Of a stretch of 64,000 bases of DNA, positions 19,312 through 28,704 are shown in pieces; the stretch's first letter is position 1; every line of letters starts with the position of its first letter. Source of the DNA: Ruaniaceae bacterium KH17 (GTDB taxonomy: Bacteria; Actinomycetota; Actinomycetes; Actinomycetales; Actinomycetaceae); assembly GCA_900199505.1 (NCBI GenBank), contig FZQV01000001.1, forward strand, positions 62,001 through 126,000, written 5' to 3'. The notes below the pieces were generated by a model. That model was given only the letters and a program-made list of their open reading frames with translations, was not told the DNA's origin and made no database searches. Position numbers and translations under genes: made by a program.

Positions 19312-19626
19312 GCACGATAGTTCCGGCCTCTCCCAGTCAGTCTTGCCACATCTGGTACGTCTCGCGACCTTGGCGCGTATGAGATGTAGCAAGATACGAG
19401 CCTTGGGCGCACACCAAGAGTTCATCCCAGAGGCGCACCGCGCGAAAGCGGCGCAGTGGGGTCCCGCGATCCTCGGCGGCGCGGGCGCTAGGTGCGGCGG
19501 GGCCGAACGATGCGTGCGGGGGCAACGCCTAGTCGGTTGGATTGCTCAGCGGGATGAGCAATCGAGCCAGCTAAGCACGCCTGAGTGCGACTACCCGCCG
19601 ATTCCGGCGCGGCTACCCGGGAGCGC
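19312..19626. other. 315-bp non-coding region before the purN end
   Basis: No gene seen. It contains a perfect 9-bp hairpin at 19540-19563 (GATTGCTCA / TGAGCAATC), about 60 bases past the purN stop and a candidate purN terminator, and a looser 12-bp inverted repeat at 19342-19353 / 19382-19393. Confidence 0.5.
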
Positions 19627-20238
19627 TTAGGCGCCGATCCGGGCGCGGCGGCCCTCGATCGTCCAGCCCTCTCGTGCCATCCGCCCGACGACGTCCACAA
19701 GCTGGGCGCGTTCCGCCACCTTGATCCGTTCGGTCAAGGTGTCAACGTCGTCGTCGTCCTCCACAGGCACGGCCACCTGGGCGAGGATCACGCCAGTGTC
19801 CACGCCTTCATCCACGACGAACAGCGTGGCGCCGGCGAGCTTCACGCCGTAGGCAAGGGCATCGGCGGGGCCGTGGATCCCGGCGAACGACGGCAGAAGC
19901 GAGTTGTGGGTATTGAGGTAGCGCCCGCCGAACTCGGCGAGGAAGCGCGGCCCACAGATCTTCAGAAACCCGGCGGAGACAACGAGATCCGGCTCATGCT
20001 CGGCACACGCGGCGGTCAGTGCCGCGTCCCAGTCGGCGCGGTCCTCGTAATCGGAGACTCGTTCCACGAAGGTGTGCAGCCCCCGCGCGCAGGCCAGCTC
20101 CACTCCCCCAGTACCGTGACGGTCCGCGCCTACTGCCACGATCTCGACGCCGTATGCGGGATCGGCCGCCGCATCGAACAGTGCGGCGAGATTGGACCCA
20201 CCACCGGACACCAGGACAACGACGCGGCACACACTCAC
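19627..20238 (-). CDS. purN: Phosphoribosylglycinamide formyltransferase
   Basis: A 203-residue purine enzyme transferring the formyl group of 10-formyl-THF to GAR. Motifs are VLVSGGGSNLAALF at the N-terminus, LVVSAGFLKI, the catalytic NTHNSLLPSF and the Asp in VDEGVDTG. The start is uncertain. GTG at 20238 gives the family-like N-terminus (VSVCRVVVLVSGGG); ATG at 20265 would add nine residues, and neither has a strong ribosome site. It lies downstream of perM and upstream of purH, with the PadR pair between. Confidence 0.93.
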   Translation of the reverse strand: MSVCRVVVLVSGGGSNLAALFDAAADPAYGVEIVAVGADRHGTGGVELACARGLHTFVERVSDYEDRADWDAALTAACAEHEPDLVVSAGFLKICGPRFLAEFGGRYLNTHNSLLPSFAGIHGPADALAYGVKLAGATLFVVDEGVDTGVILAQVAVPVEDDDDVDTLTERIKVAERAQLVDVVGRMAREGWTIEGRRARIGA

Positions 20239-20453
20239 GCGCCCAAGCCTATGAGCATCGACCATAGAGAGCGAACCGGGCTGGCGCACCGTTATCCACA
20301 CCGCGCGAGGGGACTGTATCCACAGGGGCTCGCATCCGCGCTCGACGTGCCAGGTCTCCACAGCCCACACTCGTGCCATGACAATGACACTCATCGAATC
20401 GAATGGAGGCGAGCCCGTCCGGGGTGTGCGGATCGTGAACCCCTTCGCGGAGG

Positions 20454-21782
20454 CTAGCTAGGCGACTCCGCCGAGGGCGGGGATACGTCCGCTGTTGCAG
20501 CGGTGGGCGGCTCCGGACTCGGTGCCGAGCGAGCGGAACGGGCCGAGCGAGCGGAACGGGCCGAAACGCCGTCGGGAGCGCTCTCGGTCTCGAGCACGCG
20601 CAGCGCGGGAGCGGGCGTGAAGAACGCCTCGTCCTTGGCATCGACAACGAGCTCATCGCCGGTATCGACAAGCGCGGCGGCCTTGAGCCCGAGCCGCGTG
20701 AACAGCCCAGCAGCAAGGCCGGCGGCGATCAGCCCGGTGCCGGCGAGTGCCACGATCGGCGCATTCAACCCCACGTGCGCCATCCGCCCGGGCCCGAGTG
20801 AACCGCCCGAGAGATAGCCCGTGAGCAGCAGCAACACGTACAGCACAGGCACCGCGATCGCGATCTCGAGTCCAATCGCTACCGGGTCTCGGTCCCCCGA
20901 ACGCCAGGCCCGAATCAGCCCAACGGCGAGCCCCACCCCAACGAGGACCAGCAGAACCACCCAGCCTGGGCCAGCGCCCGGTTCCGGCAACGCACCCAGA
21001 AGTGGGATCGCGGGCAGCGGCTCCGTCACAGTGGTGAACACCGAATAGTGCGTGCCCTCCCCCACCGCAAATCCGGGCCCGGAGAGGTAGCCGAGCGCCA
21101 TCATGATCGCGTTGGGCAGGTACGCGAGCTGCAGCAGGATGAACACCACGGACGAGACGGCGTCCGGCTGCAGCGAGCCGTGAATCGCCACCACCGTGTC
21201 CCAGCCACGCCAGATCCCAATCCCGACGGCAATCAGCCCAGCGAGCAGAGCGGTCCCGAATGCTTGGGCGCCCACACGGATAGCGGAGCGCACCCACCCT
21301 GGAATCCGCGAAACCGGCAACGGCACCACCGTCAGGGACACCAGGAACACGAGCAGGAGCGGCGCCACCACGGAGAGCCACGAGCGGTTCGGGATCATCG
21401 TGCCGAGAATGGCCACGGCGAGCGTGAATGCCACGCCGGCGAAGGCCGCGAGAGCGGGCGAATCGACGCCACCTCGCCGCAGTGACCCGCGCAGCAGTAG
21501 CGCGGTGACAATGGTCATTCCGAGTGGGATGAGCCGGTAGACGCCGTCCTCAGTGAGCGCGATCTCGCCCCCAAACGAGGTGAACCACCACCCGGAGCCG
21601 ACTCCCACCGCCGTCGTCCAGGTGGCCTCGCCGAGGCCAGGGGCGGAGGCCGTTGTGACGTAGGCAACCAACGCCGCAAGCGCCGGAATGAGCCATGAGA
21701 AGACCGCCGCTTCGATGCCCGCGAAGACGCCGCGGAGCCAGCCTTCAGGCAGGCGGGGCAGTATGCGGGCGGGCTCGGACAT
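20454..21782 (-). CDS. perM: PerM/DUF6350 cell-division membrane protein
   Basis: A 442-residue polytopic protein with about nine to eleven hydrophobic segments and the WWFTSFGGEIALT region typical of DUF6350. In mycobacteria PerM stabilises FtsB and aids division under stress. Its position directly before purN is the conserved actinobacterial arrangement. The soluble C-terminal tail (about 70 residues) carries a short tandem repeat (SARSARSARSA) encoded by two direct copies of an 18-bp unit near 20524-20560. Confidence 0.82.
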   Translation of the reverse strand: MSEPARILPRLPEGWLRGVFAGIEAAVFSWLIPALAALVAYVTTASAPGLGEATWTTAVGVGSGWWFTSFGGEIALTEDGVYRLIPLGMTIVTALLLRGSLRRGGVDSPALAAFAGVAFTLAVAILGTMIPNRSWLSVVAPLLLVFLVSLTVVPLPVSRIPGWVRSAIRVGAQAFGTALLAGLIAVGIGIWRGWDTVVAIHGSLQPDAVSSVVFILLQLAYLPNAIMMALGYLSGPGFAVGEGTHYSVFTTVTEPLPAIPLLGALPEPGAGPGWVVLLVLVGVGLAVGLIRAWRSGDRDPVAIGLEIAIAVPVLYVLLLLTGYLSGGSLGPGRMAHVGLNAPIVALAGTGLIAAGLAAGLFTRLGLKAAALVDTGDELVVDAKDEAFFTPAPALRVLETESAPDGVSARSARSARSARSAPSPEPPTAATADVSPPSAESPS

Positions 21783-21881
21783 CGCGTCCCATGCTATGCC
21801 TCGTCCGCCCCGATCCCGCTATGCCTCGCCGGACATCGTCTCGGGCAATGCCCTACCAATCCTGGAGTCTCCGTATCCAAG

Positions 21882-21936
21882 AAGTTGCGTCCTCGTCCCG
21901 CTAAACGTCAGAGTTAGCGGGACGCACACGCAACTT
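21882..21936. repeat. Long interrupted hairpin between sucD and perM
   Basis: Arms 21882-21904 and 21914-21936: 9 bp (AAGTTGCGT / ACGCAACTT) and 11 bp (GTCCCGCTAA plus flank) of perfect stem separated by one 3-base mismatch, nine-base loop. It lies downstream of sucD and upstream of perM and may reinforce termination. Confidence 0.6.
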
Positions 21937-21973
21937 GCGAACATGTGCGTGCACTATGGCGTCTGGGCACACG

Positions 21974-21999
21974 AAAGGCCGGGCGAGGGACGCCCGGCC
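21974..21999 (-). terminator. sucCD terminator
   Basis: On the minus strand a perfect 9-bp stem GGCCGGGCG / CGCCCGGCC with a five-base loop is followed by TTT, 12 bases after the sucD stop. Confidence 0.85.
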
Positions 22000-22010
22000 T
22001 CTCGAGTGGT

Positions 22011-22928
22011 CTATGCGAACAGCTCGCGTGCGAGGTTGGCTGTCTCGGTGGGGGTCTTACCCACCTTCACGCCCACGGCCTCGAGTGCTTCCTTCTTCGC
22101 AGCCGCCGTGCCGGACGAACCGGAGACGATCGCACCGGCGTGACCCATGGTCTTACCCTCAGGTGCCGTGAAGCCGGCAACGTATCCCACCACGGGCTTC
22201 GTCACGTTCGCGGCGATGAACTCCGCGGCGCGCTCCTCGGCGTCGCCACCGATCTCGCCGATCATCACGATCGCCTTGGTGTCCGGGTCCGCCTCGAATG
22301 CCGCCAGAGCATCGATGTGCGTCGTTCCGATCACGGGGTCTCCGCCGATACCAATGCAGGTGGTGAAGCCGATGTCCCGCAGCTCGTACATCATCTGGTA
22401 CGTGAGCGTGCCGGACTTCGAGACGAGTCCGATCGGACCGGAGCCGGTGATGTCCGGAGGGGTGATCCCCACGTTGGACTTTCCGGGTGAGATGATGCCG
22501 GGGCAGTTCGGCCCGATCAGCCGCACACCCTTCTCTGCAGCGTAGGCGCGGAACTCTGCCGTGTCCGCCACCGGCACGCCTTCGGTGATGATCACCACGA
22601 GGTCGAGATCCGCATCCACTGCCTCGATCACGGCGGCCTTGGTGAACGCCGGGGGCACGAAGATCACCGAGACGTTCGCGCCGGTGGCTTCCTTGGCATC
22701 CGCAACCGAGCCGTACACCGGCACGCTAACAGTTCCGGCCGCAACCGCACCAGCGCCCTCACCGATCGGAGCAACCTCGAAATCCACGGACGTGCCCGCC
22801 TTGCGCGGGTTCACGCCGGCCACCACCTGGGTGCCCGCCGAAAGCATCCGGCGTGTGTGCTTCTGGCCCTCCGAACCGGTCATTCCCTGAACGAGTACCT
22901 TCGAGTTCTCATCGAGATAGATCGCCAT
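22011..22928 (-). CDS. sucD: Succinyl-CoA synthetase alpha subunit
   Basis: A 305-residue CoA-binding subunit carrying the phosphorylated His. An N-terminal CoA fold holds [34 protein letters not shown], the GPNCPG motif, [11 protein letters not shown] and the active-site GHAGAIVSG (phospho-His) follow. Four-base gap after sucC; GGAG at the end of sucC serves as its ribosome site. The pair makes ATP or GTP from succinyl-CoA in the TCA cycle. Confidence 0.97.
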   Translation of the reverse strand: MAIYLDENSKVLVQGMTGSEGQKHTRRMLSAGTQVVAGVNPRKAGTSVDFEVAPIGEGAGAVAAGTVSVPVYGSVADAKEATGANVSVIFVPPAFTKAAVIEAVDADLDLVVIITEGVPVADTAEFRAYAAEKGVRLIGPNCPGIISPGKSNVGITPPDITGSGPIGLVSKSGTLTYQMMYELRDIGFTTCIGIGGDPVIGTTHIDALAAFEADPDTKAIVMIGEIGGDAEERAAEFIAANVTKPVVGYVAGFTAPEGKTMGHAGAIVSGSSGTAAAKKEALEAVGVKVGKTPTETANLARELFA

Positions 22929-22932
22929 CTGT

Positions 22933-24099
22933 TCAGTTCTCCTTCGCCAGCTCGGCGGCCTTCGCAGCAGCGCCGTCCATCGTTCCCACCATCGTCACGA
23001 GTGGGTGCGCAGCCGCCGCGAGGATGGCGCGTCCCTCCTCGACGTTATTGCCATCGAGCCGCACCACGAGCGGCTTGGTCGCGGCGTCGCCGAGCATCTC
23101 GAGTGCCTGCACGATGCCGTTGGCCACCTCATCGCACGCGGTGATGCCACCGAACACGTTCACGAGCACACTCTTGACCTGTGCATCGCCGAGGATCACG
23201 TCGAGGCCCGCGGCCATCACCTGCGCCGAGGCGCCACCACCGATGTCGAGGAAGTTCGCCGGTTTCACGCCGTACTGCTCACCCGCGAGGGCCACGACGT
23301 CAAGGGTGGACATGACCAGGCCCGCGCCGTTACCGATGATGCCCACTTCGCCGTCGAGCTTGACATAGTTGAGGTCCGATTCCTTGGCCTTCAGCTCCAG
23401 CGGGTCCTCCGTGGCGTTGTCCACGAAGTCCGCGTGGTGCGGGTGGCGGAATGCCGCGTTGTCATCAACCGTGACCTTGCCATCGACGGCGATCACTTCG
23501 CCCGCGGGGGTCAGCACCAGCGGGTTGACCTCGACCAGCGTGGCATCCTCACCCTTGTACACGTCCCACAGCTTCAGGATCGTGTTGGTGACCTGATCGG
23601 CGATCTCGGGCTTGAACCCGGCCGCGGCCACGATCTCCCGAGCCTTCGCCTCATCGATTCCAACAATCGGATCGACGGCGATCTTCGCCAACGCTTCGGG
23701 GCGTTCGACGGCGAGTTGCTCGATCTCCATGCCGCCCTCCACCGAGGCCATCGCCAAGTAGCGACGCTCGGCGCGGTCCAGCAGGATCGAGAAGTAGTAC
23801 TCTTCGGCGATGTCCGCCGCCTCTGCCACCATCACCTTGTGGACGATGTGCCCTTTGATATCCAGACCAAGAATCGCCTCGGCCTTCGCTTCGACCTCAT
23901 CAGGAGAGTTCGCCAGCTTCACGCCGCCCGCCTTCCCACGTCCGCCGGTCTTGACTTGCGCTTTCACTACCTTGAGTCCGTCCCCAAGCTCCTCAGCCGC
24001 CGCGCGGGCGTCCGCGGGGTTGGTCACAACCCTGCTACCGAGCACCGGGACGTCATAGGAAGCGAAGAGTTCACGAGCCTGGTACTCGTACAGATCCAC
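22933..24099 (-). CDS. sucC: Succinyl-CoA synthetase beta subunit
   Basis: A 388-residue ATP-grasp subunit: N-terminal [30 protein letters not shown] (nucleotide lid), [17 protein letters not shown] and [12 protein letters not shown]. The start is GTG at 24099, nine bases after GAAAGGAA; the longer upstream frame has no family similarity. First gene of the sucCD operon, which ends at the hairpin 21974-21999. Confidence 0.96.
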   Translation of the reverse strand: MDLYEYQARELFASYDVPVLGSRVVTNPADARAAAEELGDGLKVVKAQVKTGGRGKAGGVKLANSPDEVEAKAEAILGLDIKGHIVHKVMVAEAADIAEEYYFSILLDRAERRYLAMASVEGGMEIEQLAVERPEALAKIAVDPIVGIDEAKAREIVAAAGFKPEIADQVTNTILKLWDVYKGEDATLVEVNPLVLTPAGEVIAVDGKVTVDDNAAFRHPHHADFVDNATEDPLELKAKESDLNYVKLDGEVGIIGNGAGLVMSTLDVVALAGEQYGVKPANFLDIGGGASAQVMAAGLDVILGDAQVKSVLVNVFGGITACDEVANGIVQALEMLGDAATKPLVVRLDGNNVEEGRAILAAAAHPLVTMVGTMDGAAAKAAELAKEN

Positions 24100-24249
24100 T
24101 GCGCTGGTTCCTTTCGGTCGGGAATGCCTCGACGTCGAGACACTTTCCCATCGTAGCCGATCGGGAGTGTAACTGCCGGCTCTGCAGAATGACGGAAATG
24201 CCAAAAACATCACGCTCGCGGTGCTGCGACCCGTCACGCCGCGGATGGT

Positions 24250-26094
24250 TCACTCAACGAGGTCCGGCTCTGCGAGCTCGGCGAAGGCGGCCTCGACCGT
24301 CTGCGCGAAGAGCGTGGCGCCCGGGATGTTCGGATGCGTCCGATCCGATTGCAGCATGCCCGGTTCCTGCGCAACCGCCGCATTCCAGTCGGCAACAATC
24401 ACGTTGGGGTACTCCCCCGCGATCTCGTCGAGAGCCTCGTTCGAGGACGCAATGAATGTGGAGTTGCTATACAGATTCACCAGCACAATCATCCGCTCCG
24501 GCCCGAGTGTGTCGATCACGCCGCGCACCACGTCCGGATCCGGAACGCCCGCGTTCGTGCCGTAGGCGAGCACCACCGCGCGCCGCACGGTCCCAGCCTG
24601 CAACGCGGCATCTAGAACCGCTTGTGCGTCCTGCCACTGCCGGTTCGACTTCGCCTGAATCTGAATCCCCGGTAGGACGTACTCCAGGCCGTCTTTGCTG
24701 GTGATCACCATCGAGTCGCCAAAAGCCGTAATCTCCGCCCCTGTGGGCATCCCCCCGACGGCGGCCGCCTCCTCGGGCGGCTCCGTCTCCGCCCCTGCGG
24801 TGGCCTCATCCCCGGTGGTCGGGGTCGCAACTTCGGCGCCGGGAGTGGGGGCCGAAAGCTCGTCCTCGGCGTGCTCGATTGCCGCCTGCACGGCGGACTT
24901 CTCCGGCGCGGTGATGATGCCGACGGTCGAGAGCGCCACGGCGAGCACGAGGCCACCGGCGGCGAGCTTCGGGATCAACACCGGGCCGAAGAGTGCGGCA
25001 ACTGCGCGGCGCCCGGCCTCTTTGAAGCCGAGTTCACGGATCGGCGTCTCGAGGTACCGGTATGACCATCCGGCAATGACCAGAGTGAGCACTAGCGCCA
25101 CACCCCTGATGAGCCAATGCCCGGCTGAATCGATTGCTACGGCGGGCAGGAGCGCCGTCAGGAGCAGGATCACGGGCCAATGCCACAGGTAGATGCCATA
25201 GGAGCGTTGACCGAGCCACACGAACGGTCGAAACTCCGCCACCGCCAGCACGGCGCGGTTCCCCGGCAGCAGTGAGGCGATCAGCACGGCCGTGAGCAGG
25301 CAGGCAAGGAACAGGCCACCGCGGAAGGTAATGGCCAGGTTCTCATCGAGGAACCACATCAGGGCCACGATTCCGCCCAGGCTCGCGAGCGCCGTCAGCG
25401 GGGAGAGCGCCTTAAAGAGCGGCGCCTTCAGGAAGGTTGTGCCCGCCCAGATGAAGGCGAGGGCAACACCCAGGAGCAGCCCGAAGGCGTGCGTATCGGT
25501 TCCGTAGTAGACGCGTGTGGCGTCCGCACCGGGAGTGTAGAGCAGTGCCATGAGCGCACCCGAGAGGATCGCGCCGGTGAGCGCCGCGTAGATGCGGCCC
25601 TTCCAGGTTGTGAAGATCACGAGCGTCAGCACGAACAGGATCGGCCAGAACAGGTAGAACTGCTCCTCAACGGCGAGCGACCAGAAGTGCACGAAAAGCT
25701 GCGGGGAGGTCCCTGCGAAGTAGGAGGTGCCGGCCGCGATCTCGATCCAGTTCGTGGCGAACACGGCCGCACCGAGTGTCTGCCGGCCGATCCCCACGCG
25801 GAGGTCGTCTCCCAGGAACAGCGCGAGTGACACCGAGACCAGCACCACCAACCACAGCGCGGGAAGGAGGCGGCGGGCGCGCCGTAGCCAGAATCCTGGC
25901 AGATCGATCTTGTTGTTCTTCGCGATCTCACGGATCAGCAACGTTGTGATCAGAAAGCCGGAGACAACGAAGAAGACGTCCACTCCGATGAAGCCGCCGG
26001 GCAGTGACGCCGGCCGGAGATGGAACACGAGCACGGCGGCAACCGCAAGCGCGCGCAGGCCGTCGAGGCCGCGAATGCGCCGCTTCTGGTCCAT
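24250..26094 (-). CDS. OafA-type membrane acyltransferase with SGNH domain
   Basis: A 614-residue protein. Residues 1-370 form a ten-helix acyltransferase-3 domain with the catalytic region VFHLRPASLPGGFIGVDVFF and the FVHFWSLAVEEQFYLFWP motif. After a membrane helix (LAVALSTVGIITAP) and a Glu/Ala/Thr-rich linker, an SGNH esterase-like domain has its Ser in AFGDSMV, Asn in YGTNAG and Asp/His in DRTHPN. Such fusions O-acetylate peptidoglycan or surface polysaccharides. The adjacent LTA-synthase-like gene on the same strand makes a cell-envelope role likely; the substrate is unknown. Confidence 0.9.
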   Translation of the reverse strand: MDQKRRIRGLDGLRALAVAAVLVFHLRPASLPGGFIGVDVFFVVSGFLITTLLIREIAKNNKIDLPGFWLRRARRLLPALWLVVLVSVSLALFLGDDLRVGIGRQTLGAAVFATNWIEIAAGTSYFAGTSPQLFVHFWSLAVEEQFYLFWPILFVLTLVIFTTWKGRIYAALTGAILSGALMALLYTPGADATRVYYGTDTHAFGLLLGVALAFIWAGTTFLKAPLFKALSPLTALASLGGIVALMWFLDENLAITFRGGLFLACLLTAVLIASLLPGNRAVLAVAEFRPFVWLGQRSYGIYLWHWPVILLLTALLPAVAIDSAGHWLIRGVALVLTLVIAGWSYRYLETPIRELGFKEAGRRAVAALFGPVLIPKLAAGGLVLAVALSTVGIITAPEKSAVQAAIEHAEDELSAPTPGAEVATPTTGDEATAGAETEPPEEAAAVGGMPTGAEITAFGDSMVITSKDGLEYVLPGIQIQAKSNRQWQDAQAVLDAALQAGTVRRAVVLAYGTNAGVPDPDVVRGVIDTLGPERMIVLVNLYSNSTFIASSNEALDEIAGEYPNVIVADWNAAVAQEPGMLQSDRTHPNIPGATLFAQTVEAAFAELAEPDLVE

Positions 26095-26143
26095 TCTGTG
26101 AGCGTATTACCACACATCCGCGCGGGCGCCGAGGCGCGCCGGA

Positions 26144-27667
26144 CTATTCGGACGAGGTCTCCACTCCCCAGACATCGTCGTAGAAGTCCTGCGACAGTGC
26201 CAGAACCAGCTCGTCCATGCGCTCCTGGGTCAAGGAGCGCACCGAACCCGGCCCGGGGTTGTCCTCAAGCGCGGAGACACCCACGCCTGCTCGGCCGTTC
26301 TCGATCTCGTAGCCCAAGAGTTCTAGCAGAGTGGGGTACATGCTCAGCTGGTCGATCTCATCGACGGCGAACTCGACGCCGTCGGGCGACCAAATGCGGT
26401 TGAAGATCGTGCGGCCTTCGATGCCCTCCAACTGCTCAACGAAGGTGTTGTTCCGCCCCATCAGCCGGAGGTGATCGCCCATCACGACGACCATCGTGTC
26501 CTCCAGGTACCCCTGCTCATCCATGTAGTCGAGGAATCCGGCGACTTGCTGCATGGAGCAGTCGTAGATCGAGTTGAGTGGGTTCTCGGTAGTGACGTCG
26601 CAGTACGAGTAGACGTGGTCGTCCGGGTGGGTGTCGAGCGTGAGGAGCGTCAGATTGAAGGGCTCGCTCGCCTCGTGCAGTTCGGTAACCTTGTCCTTCG
26701 CGAGCTCCATGAGGCGGCGGTCTGATAGGCCCCAGTCCTTGCGGAACTCGGTCTCGCCGCGCTCCTGCCACTCGGGCCGCCCGAGCACCTCGCCGTAGCC
26801 ATGGTTCGCGAGGAAGGTGCCCTTGCCTGCGAAGGAGGGATTCGCGCCGCCCATGAACACGCTGGTGTAGCCCTGCGCCTCGAGGACGTCGCCGAGGCAG
26901 GTCGCGCCGGGAAGGTAGGTCTCGACGTCCGCGCCAGCATTGTTGATCTCATTGCCGATCAGGGCGGGATTGGCCATGCGGAGCGGGAATCCGCACTGCG
27001 TGTTGATAATGCCGCCGAGCGTCCAGCCACCGTTCGCGGGCTGCGTGAGGGTGATCGTGTCCCACCCCTCCGTGGCGTCCTCGATTGGCGTGAGCATATC
27101 CGCGCCGAACACGTCCGGATCGGTGAGCGCATCCTCGACAGACTCCATGTAAATCAGCACCAGGTTTGTGGGTTCACCCTCGGGTGTGGCCACCACATTC
27201 GGCACGGTGTAGTAGCTCGAGAGGCTGACATCGGAGGTCATCGAGTCGATGTATTCGGGGATGCTGAGCGTGCTGGAGATCGCCGCCGCACCACCCACGG
27301 GAACCGCCACGAGCGTACCCACGAGCGCCGTGGTGACGCCCACCTCGGCAAACCGCGGGAGCGACTTCTTCCAGTCACTGGCCAGAAGCTTTCGGATTGA
27401 GGTCAGGAGGAGTGGGCCGAGGGACAGCGGCACGACGGCGATCCAGAAGATGCCGCTCACCACGACCTTCGAGCCGCCCGCGCCTTCGCCACCGGCGCCG
27501 AGCGCATTGACGACCATCTGATCGATGGTGACCTTTCCAGAGAAGGCCATCAGCCACCACGACAGACCGAGGAGCACTGCACCGATCACGAACAGGATCG
27601 ATACAGTCCAACGTCCGAAACGCTTGCGTCCCTTGGGGGGCGCCGTTTCTGCGTGTTCCTGAGTCAT
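26144..27667 (-). CDS. LTA synthase/MdoB-like phosphoglycerol transferase
   Basis: A 507-residue sulfatase-fold membrane enzyme. Five hydrophobic segments lie in the first ~150 residues, followed by an extracellular domain with the metal-binding YMESVED, the nucleophile Thr region GGWTLGGIINTQCG, FMGGANPSFAGKG and the metal motif VVMGDHL. The family moves sn-glycerol-1-phosphate from phosphatidylglycerol onto lipoteichoic acid or glucans. In actinobacteria such genes go with polyglycerolphosphate lipoglycans. It stands 49 bp upstream of the acyltransferase on the same strand, so the two may decorate the same polymer. Confidence 0.85.
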   Translation of the reverse strand: MTQEHAETAPPKGRKRFGRWTVSILFVIGAVLLGLSWWLMAFSGKVTIDQMVVNALGAGGEGAGGSKVVVSGIFWIAVVPLSLGPLLLTSIRKLLASDWKKSLPRFAEVGVTTALVGTLVAVPVGGAAAISSTLSIPEYIDSMTSDVSLSSYYTVPNVVATPEGEPTNLVLIYMESVEDALTDPDVFGADMLTPIEDATEGWDTITLTQPANGGWTLGGIINTQCGFPLRMANPALIGNEINNAGADVETYLPGATCLGDVLEAQGYTSVFMGGANPSFAGKGTFLANHGYGEVLGRPEWQERGETEFRKDWGLSDRRLMELAKDKVTELHEASEPFNLTLLTLDTHPDDHVYSYCDVTTENPLNSIYDCSMQQVAGFLDYMDEQGYLEDTMVVVMGDHLRLMGRNNTFVEQLEGIEGRTIFNRIWSPDGVEFAVDEIDQLSMYPTLLELLGYEIENGRAGVGVSALEDNPGPGSVRSLTQERMDELVLALSQDFYDDVWGVETSSE

Positions 27668-27747
27668 TCAGTCTTCCTCGTGTTTGTGCCCCCGCTAGCG
27701 CAATATTACGCTGTGGACAGGCCTCGTTCATGAGCGATGGCTCACAC

Positions 27748-28579
27748 CTAGATGAGCCGGCGAGCCGCCGCCCAGCGCGCCAACTCCCGACGATTGGAGA
27801 GCTGGAGCTTCCGCAAGACCGCGGAAACATGCGTTTCCACAGTCTTGATTGAGATGAAGAGCTCCGAGGCGACCTCGCGATAGGTGCGGCCGCGGGCGAT
27901 CAGTCGCATCACCTCGACTTCCCGTTCGGTGAGCCGATCCAGTTCGTCTTCCCCGACGGCGATCTCCTGGCCTGGCGCATTGAAGGCGTCCAACACGAAG
28001 CCGGGCGGAGAATGCCGCGTCCCCACTGGCGACGCGCCGGATCGCATCGATCAGCTCTTCGGTGGTGATCGATTTCGTGACGTAGCCCCGTGCCCCGGCG
28101 CGGATCACCGAGACCACGTCGGGGGCGGCGTCGGATACGGACAGCGCAAGGAAGCGGGCGCCTGTGTCGGCGCGGCGCACTACTTCTGCACCACCGCCAC
28201 CGTGGCCACCTGGCAGGTGTACGTCGAGGAGCAGGAATGCCGAGAGAATGCCGGAGCGAGGGTCATAGTAGGTGGCGCCCACAATCGCGACGCCGAGCGC
28301 GAGGCCAAGGATGAGCAGCGGGATTTCTAGCGTGCGGAGCCATGTGCCACTGATCGAGGTCTGGATCCGTGCGAGCCGCGACTGCACCACGGCACCCTGC
28401 TGCGCGCTCGGCACGGCCACGGCTAGGAACAGGTAGATCGGGATCAGCATCGGAACCACGAGCACGAGCGCACGCACGTACCATGGCGAGATGCCGAGAT
28501 GGCTGCCCACCGCGGCGCAGACGCCGAGCAGGATTCGTTCCTCTGGGCGCCGCACAAGCGGTTCACGGATTGCTGTCAC
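27748..28579 (-). pseudogene. Broken PspC-type sensor kinase fused to truncated LuxR response regulator
   Basis: From GTG at 28579 the frame encodes a PspC domain (RPEERILLGVCAAVGSHLG, helix LVLVVPMLIPIYLFLAV) and a second membrane segment (EIPLLILGLALGVAIVG). Within SGILSAFLLLDVHLPGG it runs directly into the middle of a response-regulator receiver domain at its phospho-Asp strand. All kinase catalytic parts and the first half of the receiver are missing. Near 28000 the frame then shifts: GFVLDAFNAPG and a full LuxR DNA-binding domain (TEREVEVMRLIARGRTYREVA...) continue one frame over to 27748. Both lesions show decay of a once separate kinase and regulator gene pair. Confidence 0.85.
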
Positions 28580-28631
28580 GTGATAGATCGTGCCACCGAT
28601 TCGGGCCCAAGAGCAGGGACCACGCTCGATC

Positions 28632-28664
28632 TCAGGGTTGAATCAGGGTCAAATCAGGGGTGTT
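28632..28664. promoter_or_regulatory. Three 11-bp direct repeats in the PspC divergent promoter
   Basis: TCAGGG starts at 28632, 28643 and 28654, exactly 11 bp apart (units TCAGGGTTGAA, TCAGGGTCAAA, TCAGGGGTGTT), about one helical turn. They lie between the divergent broken kinase/regulator and the PspC gene, so they are a likely binding array for the lost LuxR-type regulator. Confidence 0.55.
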
Positions 28665-28704
28665 CCTCGATCCGGAACGTGGCCTGACGCGCGAGGCTAG
28701 AGGC

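Noticed and set aside
19337-19525. A 62-codon minus-strand frame between purN and the PadR gene
   Set aside because: No recognisable family; part of it lies in an inverted repeat. Treated as non-coding.
20522-20565. Direct repeat CGAGCGAGCGGAACGGGC
   Set aside because: It is coding sequence for the low-complexity tail of the PerM-like protein, so no separate element is needed.
24182-24194. CTGCAGAATGACG near the sucC start, resembling the end of the dispersed palindromic repeat
   Set aside because: Only 13 bases and no second arm; too short to call a copy.
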